Shown here piece by piece: positions 21,621 to 33,665 of a DNA stretch of 64,000 nt. Location of the stretch: NCBI RefSeq assembly GCF_023065955.2, contig NC_079873.1, forward strand, positions 98,370,128 to 98,434,127. The letters are read 5' to 3'. The translations under genes and the position numbers were made by a program. Source of the stretch: Ursus arctos. Its lineage: Eukaryota; Chordata; Mammalia; Carnivora; Ursidae. The notes beneath the pieces were generated by a model. The model did no database searches, was not told the DNA's origin, and was given only the letters and a program-made list of their open reading frames with translations. How positions within the stretch are numbered: position 1 is the stretch's first letter; every line of letters starts with the position of its first letter.

Positions 21621-22693
21621 CTTGATAGGAGCCTAAGTAGTCAATGAAATTTTAAGTTATTTTATATATATGTATTATTGGAAAAAAACACATACTGAAG
21701 CGTTTTCTGTGGAAGGGGATATCAAAGCGTGTTATGTGGCAGAAAGAGGCTTTGTGACAAAATCAGCTGAGGGAAACTCCAGGTTAATTTAAACAAGTCT
21801 ATTTTCTGTAGGAATATACTCAGAGCCTTAAATGGTAACTATTGCTTCTCAAACTTATCTGACCATGAAGCACTTCTTCTTGTAAAGTACCTCTTGGGAC
21901 TGGCATTAAAGAAAACACCCCTGCAGAAACACTGAATAAAGGCTGTCTCGGGAGGCAGTTACTTGTGAGACTCTTTAAAAACTGAGGAGATCCAAACATC
22001 AGATGAATGCTGGCCTCAGTGACCATAAGGTTCCTCCTACCCTTGGGAGTCTATGCTACTTGATTAACTAAACCTAATAAATACCCCTAATTACCTATGA
22101 CACCTGGAGCAGAGCATCTAGTGAGGGAAACTTCTCTAGAGAACTCCCACAATAGCAGAGTGGTGGGGAAAACAGTCCCTCCAACAAGCACATGCTTCAG
22201 AGGGGCTGTCTTTTCAACTATTTTAATGGTAAAATATTGGCAGAAGGACGATTAAGACTTTGGTGAAAAGATGTTAGAGATAGCAATGTGAAAACAAGAG
22301 GCTGGTAGGACACAGGGAAGCTGGTCAGAGTGGCGTCTTGTTTTGTGTGCTCAGCCACCACAGAACAGTGCAGCCCTGAGCTCTGGGGCTGGCTAGCCTC
22401 CACACTCACCAACCACCACCACCACCCTCCTACCCTCATGTTAGAAAGCTGGCTATGCATCTGACCAACCTACTGAAGACTTGGTTTCTGGTACCCAGTG
22501 AGAGTTGTGATCTGATGCCTAAGAACACCTTTCGGTGAGAGGCTGTTTTCTGCTCTTTATTTACCTCTTTCAGGATAATATAAACTAGTTCCTGCTCCAG
22601 AGTCATTTGCTGGCCTATCCTCTACCAATCAGGAAGGTATACTTTGAATTAAACAAATGGATTCATTAACCATGTTGTGTCTACTAGTTCTGA
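21621..22693. other. Unassigned; possible hAT-type MER remnant at 21830-21950
   Basis: Within it, 'cttctcaaacttatctgacc', 'aagtacctcttgggactgg' and 'gcagaaacactg' resemble the ends of a MER5-like DNA transposon but are too diverged to name. The rest shows no gene. A short (ACC)n run lies near 22413. Confidence 0.3.
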
Positions 22694-22710
22694 CTAGATC
22701 CAGACTTCTT

Positions 22711-22822
22711 ATTTTTTTTAAGAGTTTATTTTTAAGTAATCTCTACACCCAATGCAGGGCTTGAACTCACAACCCTGAGATCAAGAGTCACATGCTCCAC
22801 CAACTGAGCCAGCCAGGTTGCC
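22711..22822 (-). mobile_element. Old, short tRNA-SINE (SINEC-related), antisense
   Basis: A short element of about 110 bp reads 'tttaagagtttatttttaag', 'gggcttgaactcacaaccctg', 'ccaactgagccagccaggttg'. It lacks the CT/GA-rich body of younger copies. Flanks are diverged duplicates ctagatccagacttctt (22694-22710) and ctagacccaaccttctt (22823-22839), three mismatches. Confidence 0.85.
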
Positions 22823-22839
22823 CTAGACCCAACCTTCTT

Positions 22840-23046
22840 CTTCTTTTTTTTTTCCTTAAGATTTTATTTATTTATTTGACACAGAGAGAGAGCCAGCAAG
22901 AGAGGGAACACAAGCAGGGGGAGTGAGAGAGGAAGAAGCAGGCTCCCAGCAGAGCAGGGAGCCCGATGCAGGGCTCGATCCCAGGACCCTGGGATCAGGC
23001 CCTGAGCCGAAGGCAGACACTTAACGACTGAGCCACCCAGGCGCCC
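22840..23046 (-). mobile_element. SINEC inserted beside an older SINE, antisense
   Basis: A perfect 12-bp duplication, cccaaccttctt, lies at 22828-22839 and 23047-23058. The left copy overlaps the right target-site duplication of the older SINE, so this insertion used that flank. The body and inverted head ('gactgagccacccaggcgccc') are intact. Confidence 0.95.
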
Positions 23047-23077
23047 CCCAACCTTCTTTTTTCAACTGGGGTATCAA

Positions 23078-23079
<2 letters not shown>

Positions 23080-23123
<44 letters not shown>
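23080..23123 (+). repeat. (GT)n microsatellite
   Basis: About 22 uninterrupted GT units, likely length-polymorphic between individuals. Confidence 0.98.
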
Positions 23124-23126
<3 letters not shown>

Positions 23127-24501
23127 AACTATCACAAAACCTCATTTCTACAAATTCAAGCAATGTTGAAAAGCAATGCTAGCATTTTTAAAAAAATCTC
23201 ACCTAAGGTATTACCAAAAATTCTAAATAACCTTCTGCAACCCAAAAGCCCCACTGATTTTTAATTCGTTCAACTGAATTTATTAAATGTGTTAAAACTG
23301 AGGTCTGTAACACAAACATAGTACGGTATTTCTTATTTTGATCCTGAGGTAATGTACCTTCCCAGGAAAAAAAGCTTAGCGATGTGGAATCACATGATTG
23401 CACAGACCATTACAGAAAAGTCTGTCGGTGTTTTCTTAAAGGGCTACTACTCAAGCAATTTAACTTTCCAAAAAAGTCACTTATTCAGGAAATACGTTGC
23501 TCTTTACACAATTAGGTACAAAGTATTAGAGTTGTGAAAATGCAATATGCTTACTGATAAATACTGTCACCAATTTGACCTCATTCTGCTAAAAATCTGA
23601 TATTTTAAAATTTTAATTTGACTAACGTCAAATTTTAAACTTAAATTGTCTTGTTATGTTTGCAAAAAAAAATCATAGGGTCTATTTAGCAGACTACCTT
23701 GAACAGTGTAGTCACACATAAATATCTGTTGAGTGACAGAATAAATGGAGTGAATGGATTAGCTTCAGAGTTGAAATTTACTTTTCAATAGCATTGGCAG
23801 ACAAACTGATGAATTGACTGCACTTGTACTTGGCGTTTATGAAGGGAGAACAAAAGTGAATATTGGCTTAAATTGTAGCAAAAAATAGACATTTCTTTCA
23901 AGTTCATAAGGCAGGTAGTATCAAGCATATAGACAATGTCAAGGAAATGAAAAATATATTATCAAAACAAAAAGGAGCATCTTCATCCCTGTGTCTTTAA
24001 AACAGGGCATAAACAACTTTTGCTTAGTAAGCTCAAGTCAAGGATTTGTTCTGCAGCTCTGTGGATCAGAGACTCTGATTAGACACTATCTTTTGCCCAG
24101 GAAAACAAGCTAATGAAATTTACCATCCAATTCATGTACAGAGTAACAGCAATTGCTGATTAGGGACTAAAAACTAGTTGTAACAACATTTTAATTACAT
24201 TTCAATGCAAGACTATAAATTAATTTATCCAGATGAAATACTGTACTATATTGGTTTACAAAATGGCTAATTAGCCCATCTAGAACTTGAAGGAGACCAA
24301 AGGACTTCCTATTTAACATATAAAGAAAATAATGAATAAACCACCAGCAGCAAATTATTTCAAGGACATAAGCATTTATTTCAGGCCAGAATCAATGTAA
24401 AAAAAAAAAAAAGACCTAACTTCAGCCTCAGTCCTTCCTAAGTCACTGCTTAGCAGCAGAAGACTCACTATTTCTTAAGTGTTAAGAAGCACTTCTGATA
24501 C
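23124..24501. other. Repeat-poor AT-rich stretch, candidate conserved non-coding DNA at 24100-24330
   Basis: I recognise no repeat except an A-run at about 24400-24413. The block 24100-24330 is dense in TAAT/ATTA cores (for example 'gctgattaggg', 'tttaattacatttc', 'ggctaattagccc'), a composition common in homeodomain-bound enhancers. Function is inference only. Confidence 0.25.
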
Positions 24502-25017
24502 TTGCTTCGTCTTTTGAGTTGCATAAAGACCAAAGAGATTAGAAAGAAGTGGAAGAGGTTTTTGTTTTTATGTCTGTCCGTTTGTTTTTTATTGTCCATC
24601 CCATTCAGTCCCATAAGCTCTATTGAACAGACCCCAGACAGTAGCATTAATCTACCCATGGAGTTGCCTTCAGAACAATGCTTTGGTCAGAACACGTTTG
24701 GTCAGAGCTCGTTAAGGCTATGCACAGATTCCGAGGTAATTACCCTTCTTTCTATTTTGAAACCATTCTTTAAAGAGTGGTATTATTTCTCCTCTATTCT
24801 TTGCAGTAAAGATATGGATGCGCACCTTTCAAGAAATCACAGTTCTCAGAGAATGAAGCTTGTAATTTGGGGCTCTAACAAAGGAACTGTAATGTCATCA
24901 CATCAAAGGCAGTTCTGCCCTCTCCAGTACATCCAGCATACACCTAAGAGACCAAGTGGCCAAAGAAAGCAGCTTCCAGTGAATCTGAATGCTATCAGTT
25001 CCACCTCCTCTTTTTAG
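24502..25017 (+). other. Longest open frame in the window (171 codons), unassigned
   Basis: The frame begins with a basic N-terminus, then a hydrophobic run at about residues 19-38, which could pass for a signal anchor, then a Ser/Thr-rich remainder without repeats or motifs I know. An acceptor-like sequence (pyrimidine tract ending CTTTGCAG) lies inside the frame near 24808. It overlaps no recognised repeat. A frame of this length is within what 64 kb of non-coding sequence can produce by chance, and I lean to spurious. Confidence 0.15.
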
Positions 25018-26397
25018 GATGCATTCTGTGTGTCTAGAAACCAGAGGTGACAATAGTGCCTAACCATATCAGAAACTTTTTAAAGGTTAATGAATTCTGG
25101 CATAAAATAATGTCAGAGCCATAAACAACTCATAAATACAAAATGTAGGAAAACCACGGAAACACTCATCACACTTTTGAGAATGGTAGAACCCTGGATG
25201 ATAAAACCACTATGGACTTCTAAATTATTCTTTTAATAAAGTTGGTGGAGTATTATACTATATATCAATATTTATGATATCAGCTAATGATAGTTCAGGG
25301 AGGCAGAATGCAAAATGAAGTCTGCCCTAGTTCAGTTGTGCACTGCCTTGGTAATTACTTCTAGATTGAAAACGGGATTCAGTTCGACTTCGGTAACGAG
25401 GAAATCAGTTTCCAATTTGGCAAGGTAGACGTCTAATTAGCAGTCCTCTTCCTCTTTGTCATAGACCCATCACCACATTCAGGTTAGTAGGTAGAATAAG
25501 TTTAGAGAGAAATGGAACTGTGTATACATTAACTACTGTGTTATTTATTTATTTGTGGAATTTACGGGTAGAACAATGTTATAAAGACTCCAAAATCAAG
25601 GGGAAAAGGTTCTACATCAAAATCACTCAAAACTAAGCTCGCAAAGGGCAAGAACAAATTGGGTTTGCCTCATACGCTGAATCTGACAAGTTGAGACAAC
25701 AGAGCCCTAAGACTCAGATACCATATGGTGGGACTGGTGGAGTGAAGAGGCAGAGCCACAAGTGGTTTATGTAATGCCTATTTAATGAATGACACAAAAA
25801 TAAATTGAAAGAAGCTCAGCTTCTGGCTTATAGCCATAGAAGCAAGGCAAGTTGCAGTTAAGGATCAAAGCTGCAATATCTAGTCATAACGTATTTCTAC
25901 TCTTAACATTTCCCAACAGGGCCACTGGGGACCTTAATGCCATACTACCCAATTTGATCAGTCCATGAGTCTGAGAGTCTGACTAAACCCCAAATACACA
26001 GTACTTACAAATAACAATGTATGTGTTCCAGTGAGCATTCAGGGCAGCTACAACTATTTTTTTTTGTTTGCTTTTACTGTTAAAAGTCTAGCCCTTAGCA
26101 TTATACATTATGAGTGCACATGTTGTTTCCTGGGACTAATTGTTGCCCTCTTCCTCCTCCTTCTATTTTTGTCAAGTACAAATGCTACTTGTGGGGTACT
26201 TTTTTTTTCTTCAAAATATGGTAATATAAATTCAACTCCTTTCATTTTCAAACCAGATTATTTTAATGTGACTCACAGATAAGGAAATTAAGATTGACAT
26301 ACTTGTTCAAAACTGGTGACAGAGTCAACAGGAGAACTCACTATACAAGATTCTGTCACTGTATGACATGGAACAAACCCTTTAACATAGTGGAACC
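25018..26397. other. Unassigned stretch
   Basis: I see no credible gene or recognised repeat. An 83-codon frame at 26031-26282 is hydrophobic because of T-rich sequence. Confidence 0.35.
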
Positions 26398-26614
26398 GGG
26401 GCACCTGGGTGGCTCAGTCAGTGAAGCGACTGCCTTTGGCTCAGCTCATGATCCCAGGGTCCTGGGATCAAGTCCTGCATCAGGCTCCCTACTCAGAGGG
26501 GAGTCTGCTTCTCCCTCTACCCCTCTTGCCTACTCATGATCCCTCTTTGTCTCTCTCTCTCTCTCTCTCATGCTCTCTCTCTCTCAAATAAATAAATAAA
26601 ATCTTAAAAAAAAC
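26398..26614 (+). mobile_element. SINEC, sense
   Basis: The head 'ggggcacctgggtggctcag' is followed by the standard body and two (TC)n tracts. The flanking duplication catagtggaacc is perfect (26386-26397 and 26615-26626). Confidence 0.95.
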
Positions 26615-26626
26615 CATAGTGGAACC

Positions 26627-27519
26627 TAAAGTTCCCCATCTCTAAATATAGATAATAATACCTAATTTAAAGTCTTATTGCGATATTTGGTAAGCTAATG
26701 TATACCTGGCACAGAATACTCACTAAATATTATTTCTTTTCTTAAGGTCAAATATGTTTGCTAAATGCCAAGTTAAACAAATTAAATCTTTTTGCTGCAG
26801 GACTCCTTGGGGCCTTTAATATGCTATGTGATGCTCCAAGAGGCAAATAGAGAATGTAACATTTCTCTTAACAACCAACCAACCAACCAACCAACCAACC
26901 AATTTGCTTTCAAGAAGCATCTATTCATAACTCATGGAATACTAATACTCCACAGCACACACTTTGAGAACTCTGCTGCACAACATAAAATATTTTGGAA
27001 AATATGTGAAATGAGTCATTTGAATATATCTAATAAATATAAATAGCCTGACCTGAATAGCCTAATGACCTTTTGTGAGGTCACACAAAACATCTAATAC
27101 ATAGGAAGTAACAATCACTTGGAAATGGTGCCCCAAACTCGCTCAGAATGACACTTGAATGGGTCAATTTTATTGCAGGTCTATGTGAAGGCTGGATACA
27201 TTATATGGTTATTCGTGCTTCCAAAGCTAAAATACAGGAAGCTTTTAAAAGAAAAAAGGTTCTTAGTGATTCTGCTTATTTTCCCCTTATGTGCTTCATC
27301 ACCTTTTCTGTGGTTTGCTACTATATGGGTCAAATCTTCTGGACAGTAAAGAGAAAAGGAAGAGCGGGGGAGGCTTTTCATTTTTTTCTTTATCACTCTT
27401 AAGAAACTAGAATCCTTTGTGCCATAACGAATGAACTCTGTTCCCTGAATGGGGTTCTGACCATTAAAACTGTGCTCCAGTGTGTGGGAGCTGTGACCCA
27501 CACATGTGTTATCAAGTCA
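26627..27519. other. Unassigned, with an (AACC)n run
   Basis: Includes the microsatellite at 26872-26902. The portion from about 26930 to 26985 ('ctccacagcacacactttgag') may be a hAT-type MER remnant. Overlapping frames at 27148-27501 on both strands look like chance. Confidence 0.3.
26872..26902 (+). repeat. (AACC)n microsatellite
   Basis: Seven to eight AACC units without interruption. Confidence 0.95.
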
Positions 27520-27780
27520 ACAACAGTTATTAAATGCCCAATTCTGTCTTAAGTAGTTCAGATTGTAAGAACATAGATTTGAGCTTAGAATCCTGTAGGT
27601 GAGACAAGAAATCCAAAGGCAGAGGTACAGGGAAAGTATAATACTAAATAGTACATAATGAAGAGCTAGATCTTGAGGTGCAAACCATAACTGTCATATG
27701 AACTCAGAGAAAGAGGAAAGATCACTGAGCATCATGGGCTGAAGTTGGCACTTCAGTTGGACCTTGAAAGCCTGTAAGGG
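27520..27780 (-). mobile_element. Possible L2 3' region, antisense
   Basis: The pieces 'acagttattaaatgcccaa', 'gaactcagagaaagaggaaag' and 'cacttcagttggaccttgaaag' follow the order of an antisense L2 3' region, strongly diverged. Confidence 0.45.
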
Positions 27781-29449
27781 GTTGCCACAAGGCTTCTGTA
27801 AGCAAAGCCAGTTCCATCACCCCCTAATGTGTACCAACTGTCAAGGGAGTGTTGGGGCCACGCTTCCCTTTCAGGAACAATAGAGGGAGTGTAGAGATTT
27901 TGCTTCTTTGCCTCTCCTCCTCTCTGCCATGGATGGATATATGAGCTAAAGAGCCTCAAATCAGTAGCCTTTCCCTATGGGTCACAGTGAGGATTTGGCT
28001 GCTTGCTTGCCCAAGAAAGAAAGAAACAAACAAACAAACAAAAAACACCAACTATAACAACAATTTAAGGTTAGAGCTGCATAAGAACAATTCAGCAATA
28101 AGAGAATCTACATGGGCTTGTGTGGAAAGACAAGTGCTATTTTCTGCTTGAGTCTGTGACTGGTAGAGAATCACTCAAGCCTATGATTGTATTATTTATA
28201 CAGAACTCACTAGGGCACCATCTGGTGCTAAGCTAACCGCAAAAACAGGAAAATCAAACCCAAAGCCAATTGTCTTCATTGGAGTTTTCGCTAATGACCT
28301 GTTCCTCGCCAATATTCCAACTGATCACATTCTAGTTTGAAACAGGAAAAGACATTTAATGCTTTAAAGGGAAGTCTTAAATGGAATTTAGTTAGACATA
28401 TCCTTGAAAAGATTCTGTGCCTATCTAGAACTTCTCAGTTGAGAGGGCACTGCCCCTATTTCGGGTCTTATTACATCTTATTAAGTTGTCAGATCAAGTT
28501 CATAATGTCCTGTCTCAGTACCCAGTCACCAAGAGATAAGGGTGAGAGGTGATCTTGCAAGATTATGTCCTGGAGATGGAAACTTAAGCCAAAAAAGCAA
28601 GGAAAATTCTGCTGAAATAAATTCTGCTCAAGTATAAGAAACAAATTAACAAATGTCTATGATGAAAATAATTGTAATTTGAAATTATTTTTAAATCCCA
28701 CATTTTGACTCTCAATAAAGTGTTCTCATTGAGGTAGCAGACTTGACATTAAAACGTATTTTCCTTTGTAATCAAAAATATAACTACAATGCAAAAGGTA
28801 GGTTTTTAGTTGAATTTATGTACTCTTAATTTTAAAAACCCAATTATAAAGATTTCCTTTTTCAGTTCTTACTGGCTTTTCCTAGATTCTCCCAGCTCTA
28901 TTGATTTTCTTTTTGACAAAGATACTATAAAACGGTACCCCGAGATAATTTGGTTTCAATGTTAGAAATTTGTCACGAAAGCTGTGAACATTTCTAGTCC
29001 CATTTTGTTCTCATTTGGAGCTAACACCACAGGTCTTAATAGTAATGTGGTACATAATCAGGTACCTTGGTTCCAACGCCGAGTAGTGTTTGGAGTTCTC
29101 TTTGACCCAAAGTGTGATTTTTTTCACATTTTTAGGGCTCTGTTTTCATTATAACCCTTTAGATTTGACAGAAAGAAGAAGCTAATCAAATGGTCCCAAA
29201 CCATGATATTAATTAACGGGGACTGCTCTCCTAAACCTGAGAGCAAGATGAGGAACCATATAAAGTGGTCCACTGAAACATCTTTCCATAACTCTACCCT
29301 CTGATTTCCACAATAGGGAGGTCAGTCTTACTTGCTTGATGTAAAATTAAAATTTAATTACAGTCAGAAGCTTGGTTACGATACACATTTTAAAAATACA
29401 AATAAAGTGACAGTTTTAACTAAGGCAGTTCATTCATGTCACCGTTAAG
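27781..29449. other. Unassigned stretch, with an A/AAAC-rich run
   Basis: 28014-28047 is (AAAG)/(AAAC)-rich low complexity. The remainder has no credible gene or recognised repeat. Confidence 0.35.
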
Positions 29450-29700
29450 TCTGTAGTGCAAAGAGAAGCTGGGCTGTGGAGTCACCTGAGCTTGAATCTT
29501 GAATCTGCCACTTACCAGCTTTGTCCCTTGAGCAAGTTACTTAAACTTTTTCAGGTTCAGTGGCATCCTTTCATCTGTGAAAAGGGCTTCATACTTCTTC
29601 CCAATGTTTTTGTGGAAAGTGGATGCGATAACATTCAGAAAAATCTCACCACGGTTCCTGGCACACCGTAGGAGGTCTACAAATCTGAGTTCAATTCCTC
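29450..29700 (+). mobile_element. MIR SINE
   Basis: Sense landmarks are in order: 'gctgggctgtggagtcacc', 'cttgaatctgccacttacc', 'gagcaagttacttaaac', 'catctgtgaaaaggg', and the 3' end 'gttcctggcacaccgtagg'. Nearly full length. Confidence 0.8.
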
Positions 29701-31039
29701 TTTCCCAGTTATTTCCAAAACTTTTCCTTAAAATGAACAACTCTGTGAAAAACAAGTGATTCACCTGTAGCATGTCACTGATTACAAAAGCGTAGGTAAA
29801 GTGAGATCTATCTCTAACTCCATCCTTCCATTTAATATATTGTCAAATGTCCTTCCCAAAGTTTTGGACCTCCTTAGACCCATCTGTCACTGTACAGCTG
29901 GAGTCTACTCTTCATTAGTAAGGGCGTCTTCTCCCATTTCAAAGGTCCAACTCCCTCCACCCCAACCATATCTCCTCACCCACTGAAGGAAACAACCAAT
30001 TGCCTCACATTAAAAAAAGTTTTACATTATTAAACCCAGTACTTACTATGAGCAAACAGAATATTCATAATCGGATGACTTAATCTACAGCTACCTCAAG
30101 GATCAAATAACTAGAAAGAAAAAAAAGAAAAGAAAAGGAAAAGCTTTTCTAAAAGTTTTTATCTTCGTTGTTGGAGACCCAAAACACAACAATGTGACGA
30201 ATTAATAGTTGCTTTCTAGCAACAACCATAGACTGACCTTAACTAATTCAATTTCTCTGTCAGTAGCAATGATAAAGAAGCTATATTATTTATCTTTTAA
30301 ACCAAATCTATAAAAATAATCTTGTTGACTCAATTTCCAAGATGTTCACCACATTTATTCATTTCCGTACATTTTATGTGAAGATTGATATTTTCCTGGG
30401 GGCATTTCCAATGGGTCTTAGTTTCATAATCTTTGACACAGAATAAAACCTACCTTGTAGGGCTGGCTTGATGACTGAATTAGATTGCACATGTGGCCAC
30501 ATTTGGGAGCATAGGAAAAATAGATGAAGTTATTTTTGGCAATACAAAGGCAATTTGGGGCACACAGAATCTAAGAAAGGGGAACTAGAGAGTTCTGTAG
30601 GCAGTTTTACCCTTACTCTGGTGGAATCCAAAACAGTATTCACATTGCACTACAAAGACTGCCTTCCTAAGGACTCAAAGCCACCGCACATAGTCTCTGT
30701 CCCTTGGACACGTGCAGAAATCAGAGATCTCTAACTCATCTATTTCAAAATTTCCTCAGACAGGAAAAGCTTCCATCATTCTGACATATGAAATTAGTGA
30801 TACTGCAGGGTATCTCCCATGAATTCCTTTTGAGATGGATGCCTTCCAAGGGACATTTCCCTGTCTGCAATTTAGACACACCCCCACCTCAACAGCTGCA
30901 CCTTCACGCATCTGTAATTGGGCTGCTGCTGCAAAAAACTGTACTTACCTACTCTAGGAAGATTTGTGTTGCCTTTCATTTCAGGGCGAGTCCTTTTCCG
31001 ACCTGATCCCCCAGTTCTGGAGATGTACAGACAGCAGCC
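29701..31039. other. Largely unassigned; weak MIR core at 30405-30500
   Basis: At 30405-30500 'cttagtttcataatctttg', then 'aaacctaccttgtagggctgg', resemble the MIR core in sense. The rest has no credible gene. A purine run lies near 30117-30150. Confidence 0.3.
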
Positions 31040-31155
31040 TTGACAGTGTTCCTCACCACTACAGCTCCAAGGCCTAGTATGCTACTATACTACCTGACAC
31101 ACAGCAGGCATGCAATACATAATTGTTACATTGTGAATGATTTAGTGAATATTTA
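31040..31155 (+). mobile_element. L2 3' end fragment
   Basis: 'ctacctgacacacagcaggc' followed by 'attgtgaatgatttagtgaat' matches the L2 terminus pattern. Confidence 0.5.
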
Positions 31156-32009
31156 GAGATATGAGAAGTGGCAATTTGTAACACTATTTGGAATACAAAC
31201 AAAGGAAACAACCTTTACTATGATGCAAAAGTACCACTGGGGGTAGGAAGATCTCATTTATGAGCTGTGTTATAAAACGGCAGGAAAGATAGGGAAAAGG
31301 GGAAGGATCACAGAAATGTCAATTAGTTGAAATTCTGCTTGCTATAATTCTGTAACTACTTTAGACAGAATGATAGTCAGAAAACTAGCCTGGGCATCAG
31401 TGCAACTGCCACGCTTTATAAATAAGCTCTGCATCAGTTAATTCTCTATTTCTAAATGTTATGTTGTAGGTTGGGTCATGGTCCTACATTTAGTTAATCT
31501 GAGGTTAAAGATTTGCATGGCTGGATATACTAATTCAGAGTAATCAAGTATCGATTTTGTCTTTTAGCAACAATGAAATAACAATTGTCGGCTTTATTTG
31601 GTGCCCTGTGTCTTCTCCAATCCCAGAATAATCAGAGAATAGTTCATTTAAACAGTTGCATTGTGATACATAGTTGAAATATTATTCCTAAATTTGAAAA
31701 CAAATAAAAACTTGGTTTCTCATTTACTACAATCGGGAAGTTTTCTTTAGAATATGAAAGCTCTAGTTGAAGGACTTCTCTCTGCCTCCACCAAGTTCTA
31801 TCAAATGCCATGCCTGAGAATACTTCCACCTTCAAATAAGGGAAATAGGCCAAGCCTTGGTAAGACAGAAGCAGTAGATAACTTCTCATCGCTGTTGCTC
31901 CCACTGAGTGGCTTGCTCTCTGGCTCCTAGGTGACAGCCCAACAAAGCCCTTCTTTCATGGTTTCTCAGAGTCCCATCCGTAACATCATCTCATGTTCCA
32001 GGACAATCC
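31156..32009. other. Unassigned stretch
   Basis: I see no gene or recognised repeat. An 86-codon minus frame at 31644-31904 has no recognisable features. Confidence 0.35.
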
Positions 32010-32175
32010 AATATAATGAATTCACACTATGCACAAGGCTCTCTGCTAAAGGCTGGTTAGCAGTTAGCTTATAGAAATTAACCAGAGAGGTCTCCATTCT
32101 CAAGTAGCTGACAGTCCAAAAAACGTCAGAGAGGTTAAAACAAAACCAAATCAAACAACAACAACAACAAAAAAA
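32010..32175 (-). mobile_element. Possible L2 3' end, antisense
   Basis: 'tgaattcacactatgcacaa', 'ggctctctgctaaaggctgg', then 'ctccattctcaagtagctgac', follow the antisense L2 end, ending in a (CAA)n/A-rich run. Confidence 0.5.
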
Positions 32176-32449
32176 AACCCTACATAACACTAGGAAGCTT
32201 ATGCTATTTTAGCAAAGAAAATGTTAAAAAAATCTCAAAGGAAGGAGGCATTCCATCCTTGGTGCTCTTCTTTTTTAATATTTACACATTCCCTCTGAGC
32301 AATTTTATCCATGATTAAACCTCCTATTATTGCCATTATCCTGATGGTTCCAGATCTATTATGTCCAGTCCTGGCCTCTCGATGTGTATTTATAACTGTC
32401 TAGTGACTGATTACCTTCAGTCCACTGGAAGATCTTGAAGTTTATGAAA

Positions 32450-32704
32450 AGTCATACTGCCCCCTACCACTCCTCTCCCTCCTAAATCCCCCATCTCTGC
32501 TAATGGGTTTACCATATCCCCCAAACCATTATCTCCCAAGTTAGAAACCTTAGAGTCATTCTCTACTTCATGCCTCACTCTACTTCACCCCTCAATACCA
32601 AACCTGTCACCAAGCCACAGTAACACTTTCTACCGAAGAGGATGCCTCAGAGTCTACACCCTCTGCTCTACATACACCTCACGACCATCATTACCTCATT
32701 CGTT
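32450..32704 (+). mobile_element. L2 LINE body, segment 1
   Basis: L2 sense landmarks include 'aagttagaaaccttagagtc', 'attctctacttcatgcctc' and 'ccaaacctgtcaccaagcc'. The element is interrupted at about 32705 by a MIR. Confidence 0.7.
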
Positions 32705-32955
32705 CCTGTTTGTGGATTCTGTGGTCACACAGACCTATGTCTGAGTCCTGGTTCTGCTGTTTCCAAATGGTGACCTTGGGCAATTACTTAATCTCTGTCT
32801 CAGTTTCCTTATCTATAAAATGGGGATAATAATATTTCTTATTCCTCATATGGTTGATAAAAATCTTTTAAAAAGGCAATTAATACACAGGATTTTACAC
32901 AGCGCCTAGCACATAGTAGGTCTTCAATAAATTATAATTTGGTTATTGTTGTAAT
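32705..32955 (+). mobile_element. MIR SINE inserted in L2
   Basis: An unusually clear MIR: 'gtctgagtcctggttctgc', 'gtgaccttgggcaattac', 'ctcagtttccttatctataa', 'aatggggataataatattt' and the 3' end 'cagcgcctagcacatagtag'. It separates two L2 segments that are otherwise collinear. Confidence 0.9.
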
Positions 32956-33265
32956 ATAATATAGTCCACAAACTGGCTTCAGTCTACCTCTAGAGCCTCA
33001 TTTCTCATTGTTGTCCACTCCTCCCCACCCCAGTCCTATGCTGAAGCCTCATTAGAATTTATGTGATTCCCTGAATACATCAAACTCTTTCACATCTCTA
33101 TCCTTCTGAATCTTCTGTTCCCTATGTCTCAAATGTCCTCTCTGTCTTTCCATTACTCAATGCTCGTTCACCTTGAAATTTTACATACCTCAAGTTCACA
33201 CTCAAATGTTACCTTCTTAATAAATGATTACCAATATCAATTTGTCACTCTTCCCTCTGTGTTTT
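32956..33265 (+). mobile_element. L2 LINE body, segment 2
   Basis: 'tccacaaactggcttcagtc', 'cattgttgtccactcctcc', 'tttcacatctctatccttc', 'cctcaagttcacactcaaatg' continue the L2 begun at 32450. A 145-codon plus-strand frame (33124-33561) spans this L2, an AC-rich tract and the following SINEC, and is not a gene. Confidence 0.75.
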
Positions 33266-33380
33266 TACAGAATACACATACACACATACCTGCACACATA
33301 TATACACACCTACAAAGGCAGTATCACATCATTACAATTTTAAAAATTATTTTGTTTTCATGTCTACTTCCTCTATTTGT

Positions 33381-33576
33381 TTTTTTTAAGATTTTTATTT
33401 ATTTATTTATTTATTTGACACAGAGACAGCCAGTGAGAGAGAGAGACAGCAGGGGGATTGGGAGAGGAAGAAGCAGGCTCCCAGCAGAGGAGCCTGATGT
33501 GGGGCTCCATCCCAGACGCCGGGATCACGCCCTGAGCCGAAGGCAGATGCTTAACGACTGAGCCACCCAGGTGCCC
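33381..33576 (-). mobile_element. SINEC inserted in L2, antisense
   Basis: A perfect 17-bp duplication, ctacttcctctatttgt, lies at 33364-33380 and 33577-33593, the longest in the window. The tail has five TTTA units. Confidence 0.96.
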
Positions 33577-33593
33577 CTACTTCCTCTATTTGT

Positions 33594-33665
33594 GATAAAC
33601 TCATTGAGGAGAAGGTCACTATAGTCTTCATTCCTAGCGTAGTATCTTGCAGAGTTGCAGGTCTT
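33594..33665 (+). mobile_element. L2 LINE, segment 3
   Basis: 'gataaactcattgaggagaagg' then 'cttgcagagttgcagg' resemble the L2 3' UTR after the SINEC. It is the last readable part of the L2 begun at 32450. Confidence 0.45.

Noticed and set aside
24400..24413. A-run as the tail of a processed pseudogene
   Set aside because: No flanking duplication, no upstream transcript-like sequence and no recognisable gene on the side where the body should lie.
33124..33561. 145-codon plus-strand open frame
   Set aside because: It is a composite of L2, an AC-rich tract and an antisense SINEC; a single gene cannot be supported.
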